Assembly: GCF_008364765.1 (NCBI RefSeq)
Contig: NZ_VTUY01000008.1
Coordinates: 218,839-282,838 of the forward strand
Reading direction: 5' to 3'
DNA: 64,000 nucleotides
Source of the DNA: Bacillus sp. CH30_1T
GTDB taxonomy: Bacteria; Bacillota; Bacilli; Bacillales; Bacillaceae_B
Under the pieces are notes generated by a model. It was given only the letters and a program-made list of their open reading frames with translations. It had not been told where the DNA came from and ran no database searches. Positions within the stretch are counted from its first letter, which is position 1. The number at the start of each line of letters is the position of its first letter. A program made the position numbers and the translations under genes. This document shows, piece by piece, positions 48,251 to 57,142 of the stretch.

Positions 48251-48356
48251 TATAGTTCAAATACCCCTTCATAAAACAATTCCGTAATATAGTAATATAT
48301 AACTAAAATAAATAAAGGGATAGTGACATAAGTAGTATTTTTTCGAAAACACAAAA

Positions 48357-48447
48357 TATAATTATACTAGACCTTTGGAGATCCTTCCTTTCAATAAGTT
48401 ACGGCTCTGGGAGGCCCTAGCTGATTTCCTCCAAAGGTTTTTTTATT
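48357..48447 (+). ncRNA. Candidate small structured RNA
   Basis: TATAAT (48357) and TATACT (48363) provide a -10 element; from about 48370 a closing stem ACCTTTGGAG pairs exactly with CTCCAAAGGT, enclosing about 50 bases with an inner GGCTCTGGGAGGCC-type stem, followed by TTTTTTT. No open frame overlaps. I do not match it to a known riboswitch or small RNA. Confidence 0.4.
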
Positions 48448-48661
48448 TTATCAATTTTTCACCTAAGGTGGGTAGAAATGCAGATAAAAAATAATTATAT
48501 TTACGTTGTAGTATATGGATTATATTCCCAAATGGTGTGTAGTCCTATGCAATAAATAAGTTCTGTAACTAGCTACACTTTACTTGAAGGTGGCGCCTTT
48601 ATGAGGAAAAGGGGCCAGTTCCTATGCTCCCCATGGAAGCACAAGAACCGGCACCTTGCTT

Positions 48662-49016
48662 CTAATCGATTTTTTTGTCGAGCATTTTTTTGAGTTCTGT
48701 GAGTTCTGTGAGTTCTTCTTTGGTCAGGGTTTCGTCTTCGATAAATTGGACGAGAAGGGATTTAGTGATACCTCAGTATATACGGTCGATTAAGGATCTG
48801 GTTTCAGCGCATTGGCACTCGTGCTCAGAGTAGAGTGGTGTGAACGTGTAAATACACTTATCTTTGTTGGCAGCGATGACTTGTTTATGGGTTAGCTGGT
48901 CAAGCAGCGTGCGGATCGTTTTCGGTTTCCAATCTTCATAATCCTGGATGGCGGTACAAACCTCGTTCGCCTTTAAGGGGGACTTCCAGATGACTTAATT
49001 TATTCCAAAGCATCAT
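48662..49016 (-). pseudogene. Broken BlaI/MecI family repressor gene
   Basis: The minus strand encodes MLWNKLSHLEVPLK, shifts frame at a CCCCC tract, and continues QDYEDWKPKTIRTLLDQLTH then KDKCIYTFTPLYSEHECQC, with the typical BlaI/MecI winged-helix sequence. A TGA then follows RIY (48776-48778; the expected residue is Trp), after which ITKSLLVQFIEDETLTKEEL continues to TAG at 48662. So at least one frameshift and one nonsense change. No BlaR sensor or beta-lactamase gene is adjacent. Confidence 0.75.
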
Positions 49017-49149
49017 ATTAGCAGTGTCATCAAAGAATTGGTGGATGAGGAAATTGTTTGCTTATTACTCAGGTGACGGTCTTACTCGTGTACGCCTATA
49101 CTTAATATTCTTGTAGCTGGCAGCAATGAATTATTAAGGTTCTAATACG

Positions 49150-49275
49150 TAACTAAATTAATGAAAAGCTCCAAGGATCCATGTTATAAATGAATCCTTG
49201 GCTTTTTTTGTTCTTACAAATGGCACCTGGAAATTTCAATTAACGACAAAATAATGACATTAGCTGTTCAAAAGC
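49150..49275 (+). repeat. Long non-coding repeat, copy a (second copy near 63455)
   Basis: Contains a terminator (CCAAGGATCC...GGATCCTTGG-like, then CTTTTTTTG) followed by AATTAACGACAAAATAATGA and an AGCT...AAGCTAAG element. The same order appears at 63455-63592 next to the IS110-family gene, so it may mark the end of a lost mobile element. Confidence 0.5.
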
Positions 49276-49287
49276 TAAGCACTCATT

Positions 49288-49316
49288 TTATTCAACAAAC
49301 GGGCCATTTAATGTAA
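49288..49316 (+). repeat. Palindromic intergenic repeat, copy 9
   Basis: TTATTCAACAAACGGGCCAT followed by TTAATGTAA. The right arm is degenerate. Confidence 0.65.
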
Positions 49317-49459
49317 CAACTCTTTATTACAGAGTAGAATCTTACTATGTAACAACAAATAATGCACCTTAATAGAGATTTTATTTATCTCGGAAATAAG
49401 TTTTCAACAATCAGACCAGATTGTTGATTGTTTAACGAGGATTTGTTTTTTGAAAGAAT

Positions 49460-49486
49460 TCTTACTCACCTTGAGAGGTGAGTAAG
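49460..49486 (-). terminator. Terminator of the SDR gene
   Basis: CTTACTCACC pairs with GGTGAGTAAG around TTGAGA, about 10 bases after the stop on the minus strand. Confidence 0.7.
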
Positions 49487-49496
49487 GGAAAAAATG

Positions 49497-50291
49497 CTAG
49501 AAAATAGTCGGTACCATGCCTCCATCCATACGAATCGGAGAACCTTTAAAAGCGGAAGCATAAGGGCTACATATAAAGGTAGTTAATCTACCTATTTCAG
49601 CTGGCTTGATAAATCGTTGAATCTCAGACTGAGGTAGATTTTTAGTCATAAATTCTTTCTCTTTTGCTGAAAAAGTCATATCTTCATTTGGATACATCCC
49701 CTCGATTATATGATGCACATTTTCAGAAAGCGTTGGTCCTGGCAAGATGGTATTGATTGTAACTTCTTTACCTATTGTTAATTTAGATAGGCTTTTTGAC
49801 AATGATAATAGCATTGATTTTGTTATACAATATTGAGGCATTTGTCCCGATGGCATAACTGCTTCTTCACTCGCAATAAAGATAATTCGGCCAAAATTAT
49901 TTTTTATCATTTTAGGTAAGTAAAATTTGGATAGTCCATTTGCTGCAAGAACATTAGTACGGATATACTTTTCCCATACTTCATCGTCAACGTCCTCATA
50001 CTTCATAATTTCATAAATCCCCATATTGTTAACTAAAATATCAATTTGGGGATGTTTTTTAAATAATGCTTCCCTTTGTTGATTATCTACAATATCGGCA
50101 GTAGCATTTTGAGGGAAGATATCAGGGAACTCTAGCTTAATTTCATTTACAGTTCGTTCTACCTCTTCGTAATTTCGTCCATTAATTAGTACATTAACAC
50201 CTTCTTTTGCAAGTTCAATGGCAATTGCTTTACCGATCCCTCTTGTTGAACCAGTGACTAAAGCTGTTTTATTTTTTAAGTCCATATCCAT
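49497..50291 (-). CDS. Short-chain dehydrogenase/reductase
   Basis: SDR of 264 residues, classical type. The cofactor loop is TGSTRGIGKAIA (about residues 13-24), NNMGIYE follows near 90, and the catalytic YCITK (Tyr and Lys) is near 155 after IASEEAV. The C-terminus has the usual GSPIRMDGGMVP. An Arg in the first loop suggests NADP(H). AAAAGGAG precedes the ATG. It is transcribed in the same direction as the AraC-type regulator 97 bases upstream, which may control it. Substrate unknown. Confidence 0.85.
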   Translation of the reverse strand: MDMDLKNKTALVTGSTRGIGKAIAIELAKEGVNVLINGRNYEEVERTVNEIKLEFPDIFPQNATADIVDNQQREALFKKHPQIDILVNNMGIYEIMKYEDVDDEVWEKYIRTNVLAANGLSKFYLPKMIKNNFGRIIFIASEEAVMPSGQMPQYCITKSMLLSLSKSLSKLTIGKEVTINTILPGPTLSENVHHIIEGMYPNEDMTFSAKEKEFMTKNLPQSEIQRFIKPAEIGRLTTFICSPYASAFKGSPIRMDGGMVPTIF

Positions 50292-50387
50292 AATACATTG
50301 CTCCTTTTAGATTGAAAGATATTCCTTTTCTTTTGTAGTTCTTATTAAGTTATCCTGCTGATAATACAGTGTCGAAAAGTAAACTAG

Positions 50388-51410
50388 TCAATTTATCAAG
50401 TTTGCACCGAGATGTTCAGTACGCCATTGTAAAGGGGTAGCACCTTCCCATATGTGAAAGGCGCGGTAGAATGAGTTTTGGTCTTCATATCCAATCAAAA
50501 AGGCAACCTCTTTAATATCCAACGACGGGTCTGCCAGGTATTCTCTTGCCTCCTCATGTCGAACTTTTACTAACAAATGCTTGAAGCTTGTGCCTTCTTC
50601 AGTAAGCCGCCGTTGCAAGGTTCGATCACTTATCCCTAACTCGCTCGCAATAGTCTGAATGTCAGGGCGACCTCCTGATAAGCTACGTTTCATGATCCAC
50701 TTGACCGTCTCGCTAATTGAAGGGCTGCGTGGCTGCTCATTCAACGACTGTTCCAGTACCGGAGTCAGTATCTCTAGCAATTCTCCATTATACGAGACAA
50801 AGGGACGATCCAGATCTGCTCGATGTATAGTCAACCTGTTACAATTTGTACCGATCTGAATTTGGCAGCCGAAGTAATCTTCAAGTATCTGCATGTCGCC
50901 AATTGAATGGGTAGAAAATTCTACTAACTTTGCTGTCAAAGGTTGACCTGTGCCCCGGCGCCCCAGTTCGAGAAGAAATGCCAAAGTAATGCCAAATAAT
51001 ATGGACAGACCGGGTTGTTCACTATGAAATGTTTTTATTTCAATTGTACAGTGTTCACCTTCCTCGGTGATATGTAAGCTTTCAGGTGGGCAAAGTTGTT
51101 TGTACTTGGCCATTCGCTTTAAAGCATCACGGTAGTCACGAGCGTGGTAAGTTGCTAAGACAGTCGGAGGGAAATGATCTGTTTCAAAGGATGTCGCGAG
51201 CTTGATGATTCCTTTGGAGGTGTCATCAATGAGTTCGGAAAAAGCCTGCCAGATCGCAAAATATTGGGCTGTGGTGACAAATGGATCAGAAACAATGGAG
51301 ATTGGCAATTGTGCTTTTCGAACTACCTCGTTGGCGACTATTCCCAATTGACGTAATCCTGTCCAAAATCCTGCAGGGATTTTTATACGATCAGAGGTAT
51401 AGAACGTCAT
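50388..51410 (-). CDS. AraC-family regulator with N-terminal arabinose-binding-like domain
   Basis: Regulator of 340 residues: a long N-terminal domain of the AraC-binding-like type (about 20-200; LPISIVSDPFVTTAQYFAIW, LCPPESLHITEEGEHC) and a C-terminal AraC helix-turn-helix pair (about 240-335; IASELGISDRTLQRRLTEEG, VAFLIGYEDQNSFYRAFHIW). The layout is that of the OruR/ArgR-like AraC group common in Proteobacteria and some Bacillus. The DNA is visibly richer in G+C than the neighbours, which suggests a different origin. It probably regulates the SDR gene downstream. Confidence 0.82.
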   Translation of the reverse strand: MTFYTSDRIKIPAGFWTGLRQLGIVANEVVRKAQLPISIVSDPFVTTAQYFAIWQAFSELIDDTSKGIIKLATSFETDHFPPTVLATYHARDYRDALKRMAKYKQLCPPESLHITEEGEHCTIEIKTFHSEQPGLSILFGITLAFLLELGRRGTGQPLTAKLVEFSTHSIGDMQILEDYFGCQIQIGTNCNRLTIHRADLDRPFVSYNGELLEILTPVLEQSLNEQPRSPSISETVKWIMKRSLSGGRPDIQTIASELGISDRTLQRRLTEEGTSFKHLLVKVRHEEAREYLADPSLDIKEVAFLIGYEDQNSFYRAFHIWEGATPLQWRTEHLGANLIN

Positions 51411-51628
51411 ACATATGGGCCTCCTTTATCTATTTTCATTAGTAGTTTAAGCGTGTCCTTCTTTGATAATAGTACAGTTTAATAGTAACTCTCCAACGGT
51501 GCTTTGTAACTAGCGAATGGCGACATAACACTTGCTAACTACGCCAAATTATATTAAAAACGACAGCATTACATAAGGATCTATATACTGAATGGTCAAG
51601 TTCTTTTAAGCTCTATCTTATTTTCCAC

Positions 51629-51660
51629 TATTCAGCAAACCAAGCGCAATTGTTGAATAA
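51629..51660 (+). repeat. Palindromic intergenic repeat, copy 10
   Basis: TATTCAGCAAACCAAGCGCA then ATTGTTGAATAA. Both arms recognisable. Confidence 0.7.
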
Positions 51661-51807
51661 GTAAGATGAGAAAATAACAGATTTATTTGCTAAGCAGTAC
51701 CAAGAATAAAGTGCAATTACTTTTCTTTTTCAAAGGACCGCGGCTTGTCCTGAGCAGGCTGTGCTTCTTTTGTATTTAAAGTTTTTCTTGAGTAAGCTGC
51801 TTTAATT

Positions 51808-51840
51808 TGAAATAATTGGTATTAAGTTAAAGGAGCAGTT
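51808..51840 (+). repeat. Second repeat type, copy b
   Basis: ATTTGAAATAATTGGTATTA followed by AGTTAAAGGAGCAG, nearly identical to 46158-46195. It lies exactly where the following GNAT gene loses its 5' end. Confidence 0.6.
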
Positions 51841-51850
51841 TTATGGAGTA

Positions 51851-52180
51851 ACGTTTGATGCTGCAGTAACTTCAATATGGAATTCTGTATTTTCTGTTAT
51901 TGTTAAAGATAATCATAGCATCATAGGAATGGGAAGAATTGTAGGGGACGGTGCTATTTATTTCTATATTCAAGACATAGTAGTTCACCCCGATTATCAA
52001 GGAAAAGGTATTGGTAAAGAAATTATGAAGGCTTAAATGAGATATCTTGATGAAAATGCACCAGATAAGGCATTTGTAGGTTTGTTTGCTTCAAAAGGAA
52101 ACGGTGAGTTTTACGAAAAATATGATTTCAAAAATTACTCACCTAATATGACAGGAATGTTTAAAGTGATTTCTGAATGA
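51851..52180 (+). pseudogene. Broken GNAT N-acetyltransferase gene
   Basis: The frame reads TFDAAVTSIWNSVFSVIVKD, then YIQDIVVHPDYQGKGIGKEI (the acetyl-CoA loop Q-x-x-G-x-G is intact), hits TAA at 52034-52036 and continues MRYLDENAPDKAFVGLFASK to TGA 52178-52180. The first 30 or so residues are missing and are replaced by repeat type 2. One nonsense change plus 5' truncation: not functional. Confidence 0.75.
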
Positions 52181-52237
52181 ACTAAAGAAACATATTAGAT
52201 TTGTGAAATAACAATTCATTAGATAAGGTTTTTTTGT

Positions 52238-52333
52238 CTTCCGCAATCGTGCGCTAATCGGGGCTAAAGCTGAAGGGCAGCTGATCTCCAGCTTTTTCTT
52301 TGTTCCGTTAACGGGACATTTAATTGAGTAAGA
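52238..52333 (+). repeat. Palindromic intergenic repeat, copy 11 (long form)
   Basis: Long form: TCTTCCGCAATCGTGCGCTA, then AGCTGAAGGGCAGCTGATCT with CCAGCTTTTTCTTTG (hairpin and T-run), then TTCCGTTAACGGGACATTTA with TTGAGTAAG. Confidence 0.75.
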
Positions 52334-52477
52334 GGTTCTATACCACTTCTTTTATAAAGCAACCATGGTACTCTAAAAGAAAATCGTTGATATATCAGAT
52401 TTTGAATAGAAGCCATCCGGAATCAGTTCCGAAGGGCTTCATATTTAAACAAGTTTTTTTACATTTAAATTTAAGAA

Positions 52478-52996
52478 CTAACTTATTGCTACAACCAGGC
52501 TCTTTCCAAATTCTTTCGCACCATCTGGTCCATCGCCTGTAATAATATCATCATGCGATACGACATGTTGTTCAACGTATTCTACGTTATGAGCTTTTAA
52601 TTCGTTCTTTTGTACGTCAAGGGGGTAGCATGTAGCTTTTCGGCCCGTAAGTAAACCTGTTTTAACTACAGTTACAGCTCCGGCACAAATTCCTGTTACA
52701 AGAACATTTTGTTCATGAGCTTGTTTCAAGTAGCTTAGTAATTCTCGATTTCCCCATAAATGATCGATCGTACCAGATCCTCCAATGACAGCAATAGCAG
52801 CATAATCAGTGGTTGTTACCTCAGAGAAGATTACTTCAGCGCTTGTCTTACCTTGATAGTCACCTGTAATTTCGCCTGTTTTGGTGCTTGCAATGGTTAC
52901 TTCGATCCCCGCATTTTCTAATGCTTCTTTAGGTTGAAATAATTCATCTTCGTTAAATCGTTCTGGTGGTATAATTAATAAAGCTTTTTTACTCAT
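52478..52996 (-). CDS. DJ-1/PfpI family protein
   Basis: DJ-1/PfpI-like protein of 172 residues. It begins MSKKALLIIPPERFNEDEL, has AVIGGSGTIDHLWG near residue 75 and the nucleophile elbow VTGICAGAVTVVK (Cys near 101), with a late His in VSHDD. Members act as deglycases, stress proteins or proteases; carbonyl stress is the likely theme. ATG 52996 follows GGAGGCAAAAC; the frame extends to 53050 without a binding site. Divergent from the HxlR-type regulator at 53141, which probably controls it. Confidence 0.82.
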   Translation of the reverse strand: MSKKALLIIPPERFNEDELFQPKEALENAGIEVTIASTKTGEITGDYQGKTSAEVIFSEVTTTDYAAIAVIGGSGTIDHLWGNRELLSYLKQAHEQNVLVTGICAGAVTVVKTGLLTGRKATCYPLDVQKNELKAHNVEYVEQHVVSHDDIITGDGPDGAKEFGKSLVVAIS

Positions 52997-53140
52997 TAAT
53001 GTTTTGCCTCCTAAAATAGAAAAAGATTTGTAGTTAAGAACTATCTTCATTCTACCGATGGTTTTCTACATTGTGAAGAATGCACTTTTTTGTGCGGAGG
53101 TTACCAAAAGGTTACCTAAATAAGAAAAGGAGCTGACCCC

Positions 53141-53530
53141 ATGTCAGATATATTAAGAGAAGAGATTAGAGAGAGAATATTAAATAATGATTATCATTGT
53201 GAAAAAGAACTTACCTTATCAATTATTAGTGGGAAATGGAAAGTTGTTATTTTGTGGCACCTAGGTATAGAAGGTCCACATCGCTTCAGCGAACTTCAAA
53301 GACTTTTTCCAAAAATATCTCATAAGATATTAACAAACCAATTACGTGAACTGACAGAAGATGGAATTGTTCATAGAGAAGTGTTTCCAGAAGTTCCTCC
53401 GAAAGTCGAATATTCCATGACTGAACTAGGGATGACGTTATTACCAATCGTTGAGATGATGTATGAATGGGGAAAAAAAAGAATAGATCAAATTAAACAG
53501 GAAAATAACTATTTTGAAGAAGAAGAATAA
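53141..53530 (+). CDS. HxlR-family transcriptional regulator
   Basis: Winged-helix regulator of 129 residues, clearly related to hxlR at 32624 (shared CEKELTL..I.GKWK..ILWHLG and [11 protein letters not shown] segments) with a 10-residue N-terminal extension. The Cys before EKEL is the likely redox or electrophile sensor, as in YodB/HypR-type members. AGGAGCTGACCCC precedes the ATG. It is divergent from the DJ-1/PfpI gene, so an electrophile-responsive pair is inferred. Confidence 0.85.
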   Translation: MSDILREEIRERILNNDYHCEKELTLSIISGKWKVVILWHLGIEGPHRFSELQRLFPKISHKILTNQLRELTEDGIVHREVFPEVPPKVEYSMTELGMTLLPIVEMMYEWGKKRIDQIKQENNYFEEEE

Positions 53531-53813
53531 CCAGCTCGTTTCCAGATACTTATGTTAATAAGGAAGAAAGAGAAATAAGTTTTATCTTGTTACATTGTCG
53601 GGGGCAATAATAGAATATTTACCCATAATAAAAGGGTGTTTACGAATGAAAAATACAGTTTAATATCCTTGTATAAATCATCTTCCTCGTAAATCCGTAT
53701 TTTCGGTACAAGACAACAAGAAAAAAGGCCATAACATATTTGAAATGTGTTATGGCCTTATATCCATTTATCCTTTTTATTTAGGTCTTGATACGTATAC
53801 TAGATAGGGGCCT
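53531..53813. other. Spacer between HxlR-type gene and subtilisin gene
   Basis: No gene. It holds a strong bidirectional terminator at 53722-53762 (AAGGCCATAACA with its near-complement) between convergent genes. Confidence 0.5.
53722..53762. terminator. Bidirectional terminator between convergent genes
   Basis: AAGGCCATAACATATTT pairs with AAATGTGTTATGGCCTT (one mismatch), flanked by an A-run on the left and T-rich sequence on the right. Confidence 0.8.
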
Positions 53814-55055
53814 TTAAGGGTTTACAGTCGGGAATCCGAAACCGGAAGCATAGTCATCTCCCGCTGCTGCACCAGAGCCGCCAAGGATATCATTATTTGT
53901 AGCACGGTTTTGAATTTCTGTACGAAGTTGGGCTGCAGACAGAGCAGGGTTATCCGCCCAAATTTTTGCAGCCAGTCCAGATACGTGCGGAGTTGCCATC
54001 GATGTACCACTGATGGTGTGGTACGTACCATCGTACCAGGTTGATTCAATTGCACGTCCTGGTGCAGACACTTCAACATCACGCACACCGATTACATAGT
54101 CGCCATCAGTGTCGGGGTTTCCGCGGGAAGAAAAGTCAGCTACGCGGTATGTTCCATTTTCCTGTACATCTTCAAGTGCTGCCACTGCAACCGCATTTTC
54201 CACTGCTCCAGGATATCCTATCGTATTCGCACTTGGGCCGGAATTACCTGCTGCTGCCACGACAAGTACACCTTTATTATAGGCATAGTTTACAGCGTCT
54301 GTAATCAGGGAGCTTTCTGAACTGGATCCTAGTGACATGGAAATGACCGTATTGACATTTAAGCGATCAGCTTCATCAGCAGCGTAACGGATAGCGGCTG
54401 CAATGTCATCAGAGTAGCCGGATCCACGGTCATTCAATACTTTGTAGGCCCATAGTTTGGCATCCGGTGCTACACCATAGATTCCATCTCCCGCACCACC
54501 ATCAGCAAGGACTGTTCCTGCTACATGTGTGCCATGGCCGTTCTTATCTTCACAGAAGTTTGTAACGAGGCTTGCTTTCCGCTGGGAGAAATCATTACAT
54601 TGCTCAACGTTATTAGCAAGATCAGAGTGATTGGTATTGGCTCCGGTATCAAGGACTGCCACTCTCACTCCGCTTCCACCAGTTGTGACGTTTACATTGG
54701 CGTCTTCATACATAGCTTCAATTCCCCATGGTGTCTGATCACTTGGTGTAGCTGTTGCATTTGAACCAGGTTTAGCATTCAAAGATACTTCATCAACAAG
54801 TTTGACAGAGACGTTTTTATTCTTTTGCAGAGCTTTGTATTGCCCTTTCGTTACTTCGGTAGAAAAGCCGTTCTCGTCAAAGTTCCAGCGAACACCGTAA
54901 TTTTGCTTAGCGCTGTTTGCTGCTTTGTCATTGGTGGATGAAATTAGAACACGGACTTTTTCTGCTTTTTCAGTGGCATCAACCGTACTGTTGTAAGTCG
55001 GGCTGACCAAAAGAGCACTCATCACTACAGTTCCTAGAATCTTTCCTACTTTCAT
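53814..55055 (-). CDS. Secreted subtilisin-like serine protease (S8)
   Basis: Preproprotease of 413 residues: a signal peptide (1 to about 27, MKVGKILGTVVMSALLVSPT), an I9-like propeptide (about 30-105) and an S8 catalytic domain with Asp in VAVLDTGANTNHSDL, His in NGHGTHVAGT, the oxyanion Asn in AAAGNSG and Ser in SGTSMATPHVSG. It is the size of an extracellular subtilisin with long propeptide and should be secreted and self-processed. Two cysteines in the early catalytic domain could form a disulfide. A monocistronic unit on the minus strand. Confidence 0.93.
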   Translation of the reverse strand: MKVGKILGTVVMSALLVSPTYNSTVDATEKAEKVRVLISSTNDKAANSAKQNYGVRWNFDENGFSTEVTKGQYKALQKNKNVSVKLVDEVSLNAKPGSNATATPSDQTPWGIEAMYEDANVNVTTGGSGVRVAVLDTGANTNHSDLANNVEQCNDFSQRKASLVTNFCEDKNGHGTHVAGTVLADGGAGDGIYGVAPDAKLWAYKVLNDRGSGYSDDIAAAIRYAADEADRLNVNTVISMSLGSSSESSLITDAVNYAYNKGVLVVAAAGNSGPSANTIGYPGAVENAVAVAALEDVQENGTYRVADFSSRGNPDTDGDYVIGVRDVEVSAPGRAIESTWYDGTYHTISGTSMATPHVSGLAAKIWADNPALSAAQLRTEIQNRATNNDILGGSGAAAGDDYASGFGFPTVNP

Positions 55056-55561
55056 TTACAACATCCTCTCCCATTTTGTCTACCAACCGCCAGAAATACT
55101 TCTATATCTCCCTGTAGAAAACTCCCCTCCTTAGTCAGAGTTCAATTGACAAGAGTCATATAGTTGAAAAACTATGTAGAAATTCTTACCAAATAAAATT
55201 GTAACAAAATTTCATTATTTACAGAATAGGGTGAATATTCTGGGTAACAGAAAGGTAAATGTAAATTATAGAAAAGAATTCGTAAATTAAAGACGAATGA
55301 GGAAAATTTTCCTCCAATGGAGTGCTTAAACTCAATTTTAAATAGGAGGAAAGCCCTGAGTTTTCCCAACCTGTTTTTGAAACTTTTTTCTGAGAGTGGT
55401 AAATATTCTGTATGGTTATTTAGAACATTCAATTAAATGAGAAGGTAAGTCAGTTCATAAATAGAAGGAAAAAGGTATAAGGCATTGGTCTAAATTAGGT
55501 TTTTCAAAGTTTAAAGAATTAGTTTTTGAGGTGAAACCATATTACTGTTTAGAGAAGGTCT
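55056..55561. other. Upstream region of the protease gene, no gene supported
   Basis: AT-rich. An 86-codon minus-strand frame at 55172-55432 lacks a binding site and protein-like composition. The protease promoter should lie in 55060-55200. Confidence 0.45.
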
Positions 55562-55593
55562 TTATTCCATAAGCGGGCCAGATTATGGAATAA
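55562..55593 (+). repeat. Palindromic intergenic repeat, copy 12 (best palindrome)
   Basis: TTATTCCATAA and TTATGGAATAA are exact 11-bp inverted arms around GCGGGCCAGA. The clearest example of the repeat's symmetry. Confidence 0.85.
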
Positions 55594-55739
55594 GAACCTG
55601 AAATAAAATTGAAATTTGAAATAATATTATTAGGCTAAAAGCAAGAACGTTTAACAAGGTTTTATATAAAATAGACATATATTGAAAGGTTATTAGAGTT
55701 ATTACTAATCGTCACATTAATCTGTTCAAAGGGGGAAAT

Positions 55740-56288
55740 ATGAAATTGGATCCAAACATGATTAAGTTTCGAAGGCTTATATTACAAGATTTACCACTTA
55801 TGTATGACTGGATTAGAAATGACCGTTTTGTTAACCGTTTTTGGGCTTACAACAAAAAAGAACCTTATGAAAAGTTAACCAAAGAGTTTTCTGATTATAT
55901 CAATAGGGTTGAGCCAACTGATCCTTATCTAATTCTTTATAATGATACTCCTATTGGTTATATACAAACATTCAATTGGAGTGATTATCCAGAATTTGAA
56001 AAGTACGTTGATCTTACTAATTCAGCCAGTTTAGACTTATTTATAGGAGAAGAGGAGTATAGAAATAAAGGACTTGGTACTAAAATTCTGTCGCGTTTTC
56101 TAAGTCAGTTTGTTTTTTCCAATGAAAGTGTAGACAGATGTATTATTAATCCAGAGGTTAACAATAGTATAGCTATACGAGCCTATGAAAAAGTTGGGTT
56201 TCAGATTATTAAAATGGTCCCAGATATCCCAGAAGAACCAGGACCTGTTTTTTTCATGAGGTTAGATCGTCAAGATTTCCAAGAATAA
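55740..56288 (+). CDS. GNAT acetyltransferase, aminoglycoside 6'-N-acetyltransferase-like
   Basis: Acetyltransferase of 182 residues. Pattern: FRRLILQDLPLMYDWIRNDR at the start, then TPIGYIQTFNWSDYPEFEKY, the acetyl-CoA loop LDLFIGEEEYRNKGLGTKIL and INPEVNNSIAIRAYEKVGF. This layout is that of AAC(6')-type enzymes and relatives; real drug activity is not proven. AAAGGGGGAA precedes the ATG. Flanked by repeats on both sides. Confidence 0.8.
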   Translation: MKLDPNMIKFRRLILQDLPLMYDWIRNDRFVNRFWAYNKKEPYEKLTKEFSDYINRVEPTDPYLILYNDTPIGYIQTFNWSDYPEFEKYVDLTNSASLDLFIGEEEYRNKGLGTKILSRFLSQFVFSNESVDRCIINPEVNNSIAIRAYEKVGFQIIKMVPDIPEEPGPVFFMRLDRQDFQE

Positions 56289-56395
56289 AAAAGTAGTAAT
56301 ATCATTAAAAAAGAAATAAGCAACCAAGTGATTCTTAATTGGTTCTTATTGAGCTGGGTGCTTTTCTGTTTATCTGGCACAGATATTATAGAACG

Positions 56396-56424
56396 ATCTT
56401 CCGTTTTCGGGCGCTATTCTTCAA
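56396..56424 (+). repeat. Palindromic intergenic repeat, copy 13
   Basis: ATCTTCCGTTTTCGGGCGCT followed by ATTCTTCAAG. The arms are degenerate. Confidence 0.55.
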
Positions 56425-56539
56425 GAAGGAGAATGGCTTTTTAAATGAAATGAAGAAGTAGGTTAATTAAACAAAATAATAAATATTACCGGGCAAATTG
56501 TTGGGGATACTAACTAAAAATTATTGTATGAGGTGAATC

Positions 56540-56992
56540 ATGAGACGATTTGTTTTGGTTATATTCCTTATCTCAATTTTTGTTATGTACCCTGATCAGA
56601 CAAATGCAATTAATATGCCTTGTAGTATGGTCTTAGAGCCAGTCGATAAAAATCTAAAAAATGCTAAGGGATCAGCGCTGATATATAAAGTACAACTTAA
56701 TCCACCTAGTTTCGCTCGAACGAATGTAAGTATTCTTGCTGTCCATCTGCCAGAACCATCTTCTTATGGCAATTTCGATAGTTATGAAGGTTTTGCGTTT
56801 ATTCCAGATGAAATAAGTTGGCGTTTTAGGCTGTATCCTACTCCCGAAGAGTATAGTCCAACTTGGGCTGGAAGATTTGATTTAATCACGTCAAAAATGA
56901 AAAATGTTGAAGTTCAAATTAGGCTTTCTAATTCAAAAAGTGAAAAATTAGGACCAAGTATTTTGACAAACAATATTAAATACTGTAAGTGA
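56540..56992 (+). CDS. Secreted protein of unknown function, 150 residues
   Basis: Has a Sec signal peptide (1 to about 23, MRRFVLVIFLISIFVMYPDQ then TNA). The mature part is strand-rich with two cysteines (about residues 28 and 149) that could form a disulfide linking both ends, and Pro/Tyr-rich segments (RLYPTPEEYSPTWAGRF). GAGGTGAATC precedes the ATG. No family recognised. It is flanked by repeats. Confidence 0.6.
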   Translation: MRRFVLVIFLISIFVMYPDQTNAINMPCSMVLEPVDKNLKNAKGSALIYKVQLNPPSFARTNVSILAVHLPEPSSYGNFDSYEGFAFIPDEISWRFRLYPTPEEYSPTWAGRFDLITSKMKNVEVQIRLSNSKSEKLGPSILTNNIKYCK

Positions 56993-57000
56993 GCATTTTA

Positions 57001-57027
57001 ATCTAAAGGGCGCAATTCTGGAATAAG
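57001..57027 (+). repeat. Palindromic intergenic repeat, copy 14
   Basis: ATCTAAAGGGCGCAATTCTG followed by GAATAAG, eight bases after a stop codon. Confidence 0.7.
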
Positions 57028-57142
57028 GAATTGTGTCTTTCTGCATGGAAAGGTTCATATTGTTGAACATCAGCAGGAACTGTTGAGAAGGATAAAGAAG
57101 TTAGAATTATACTCTATTAAAAATTTTTGGGGGAACTAAAAT

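Noticed and set aside
55172..55432. 86-codon minus-strand frame upstream of the protease gene
   Set aside because: No ribosome binding site and random-looking composition in AT-rich DNA.
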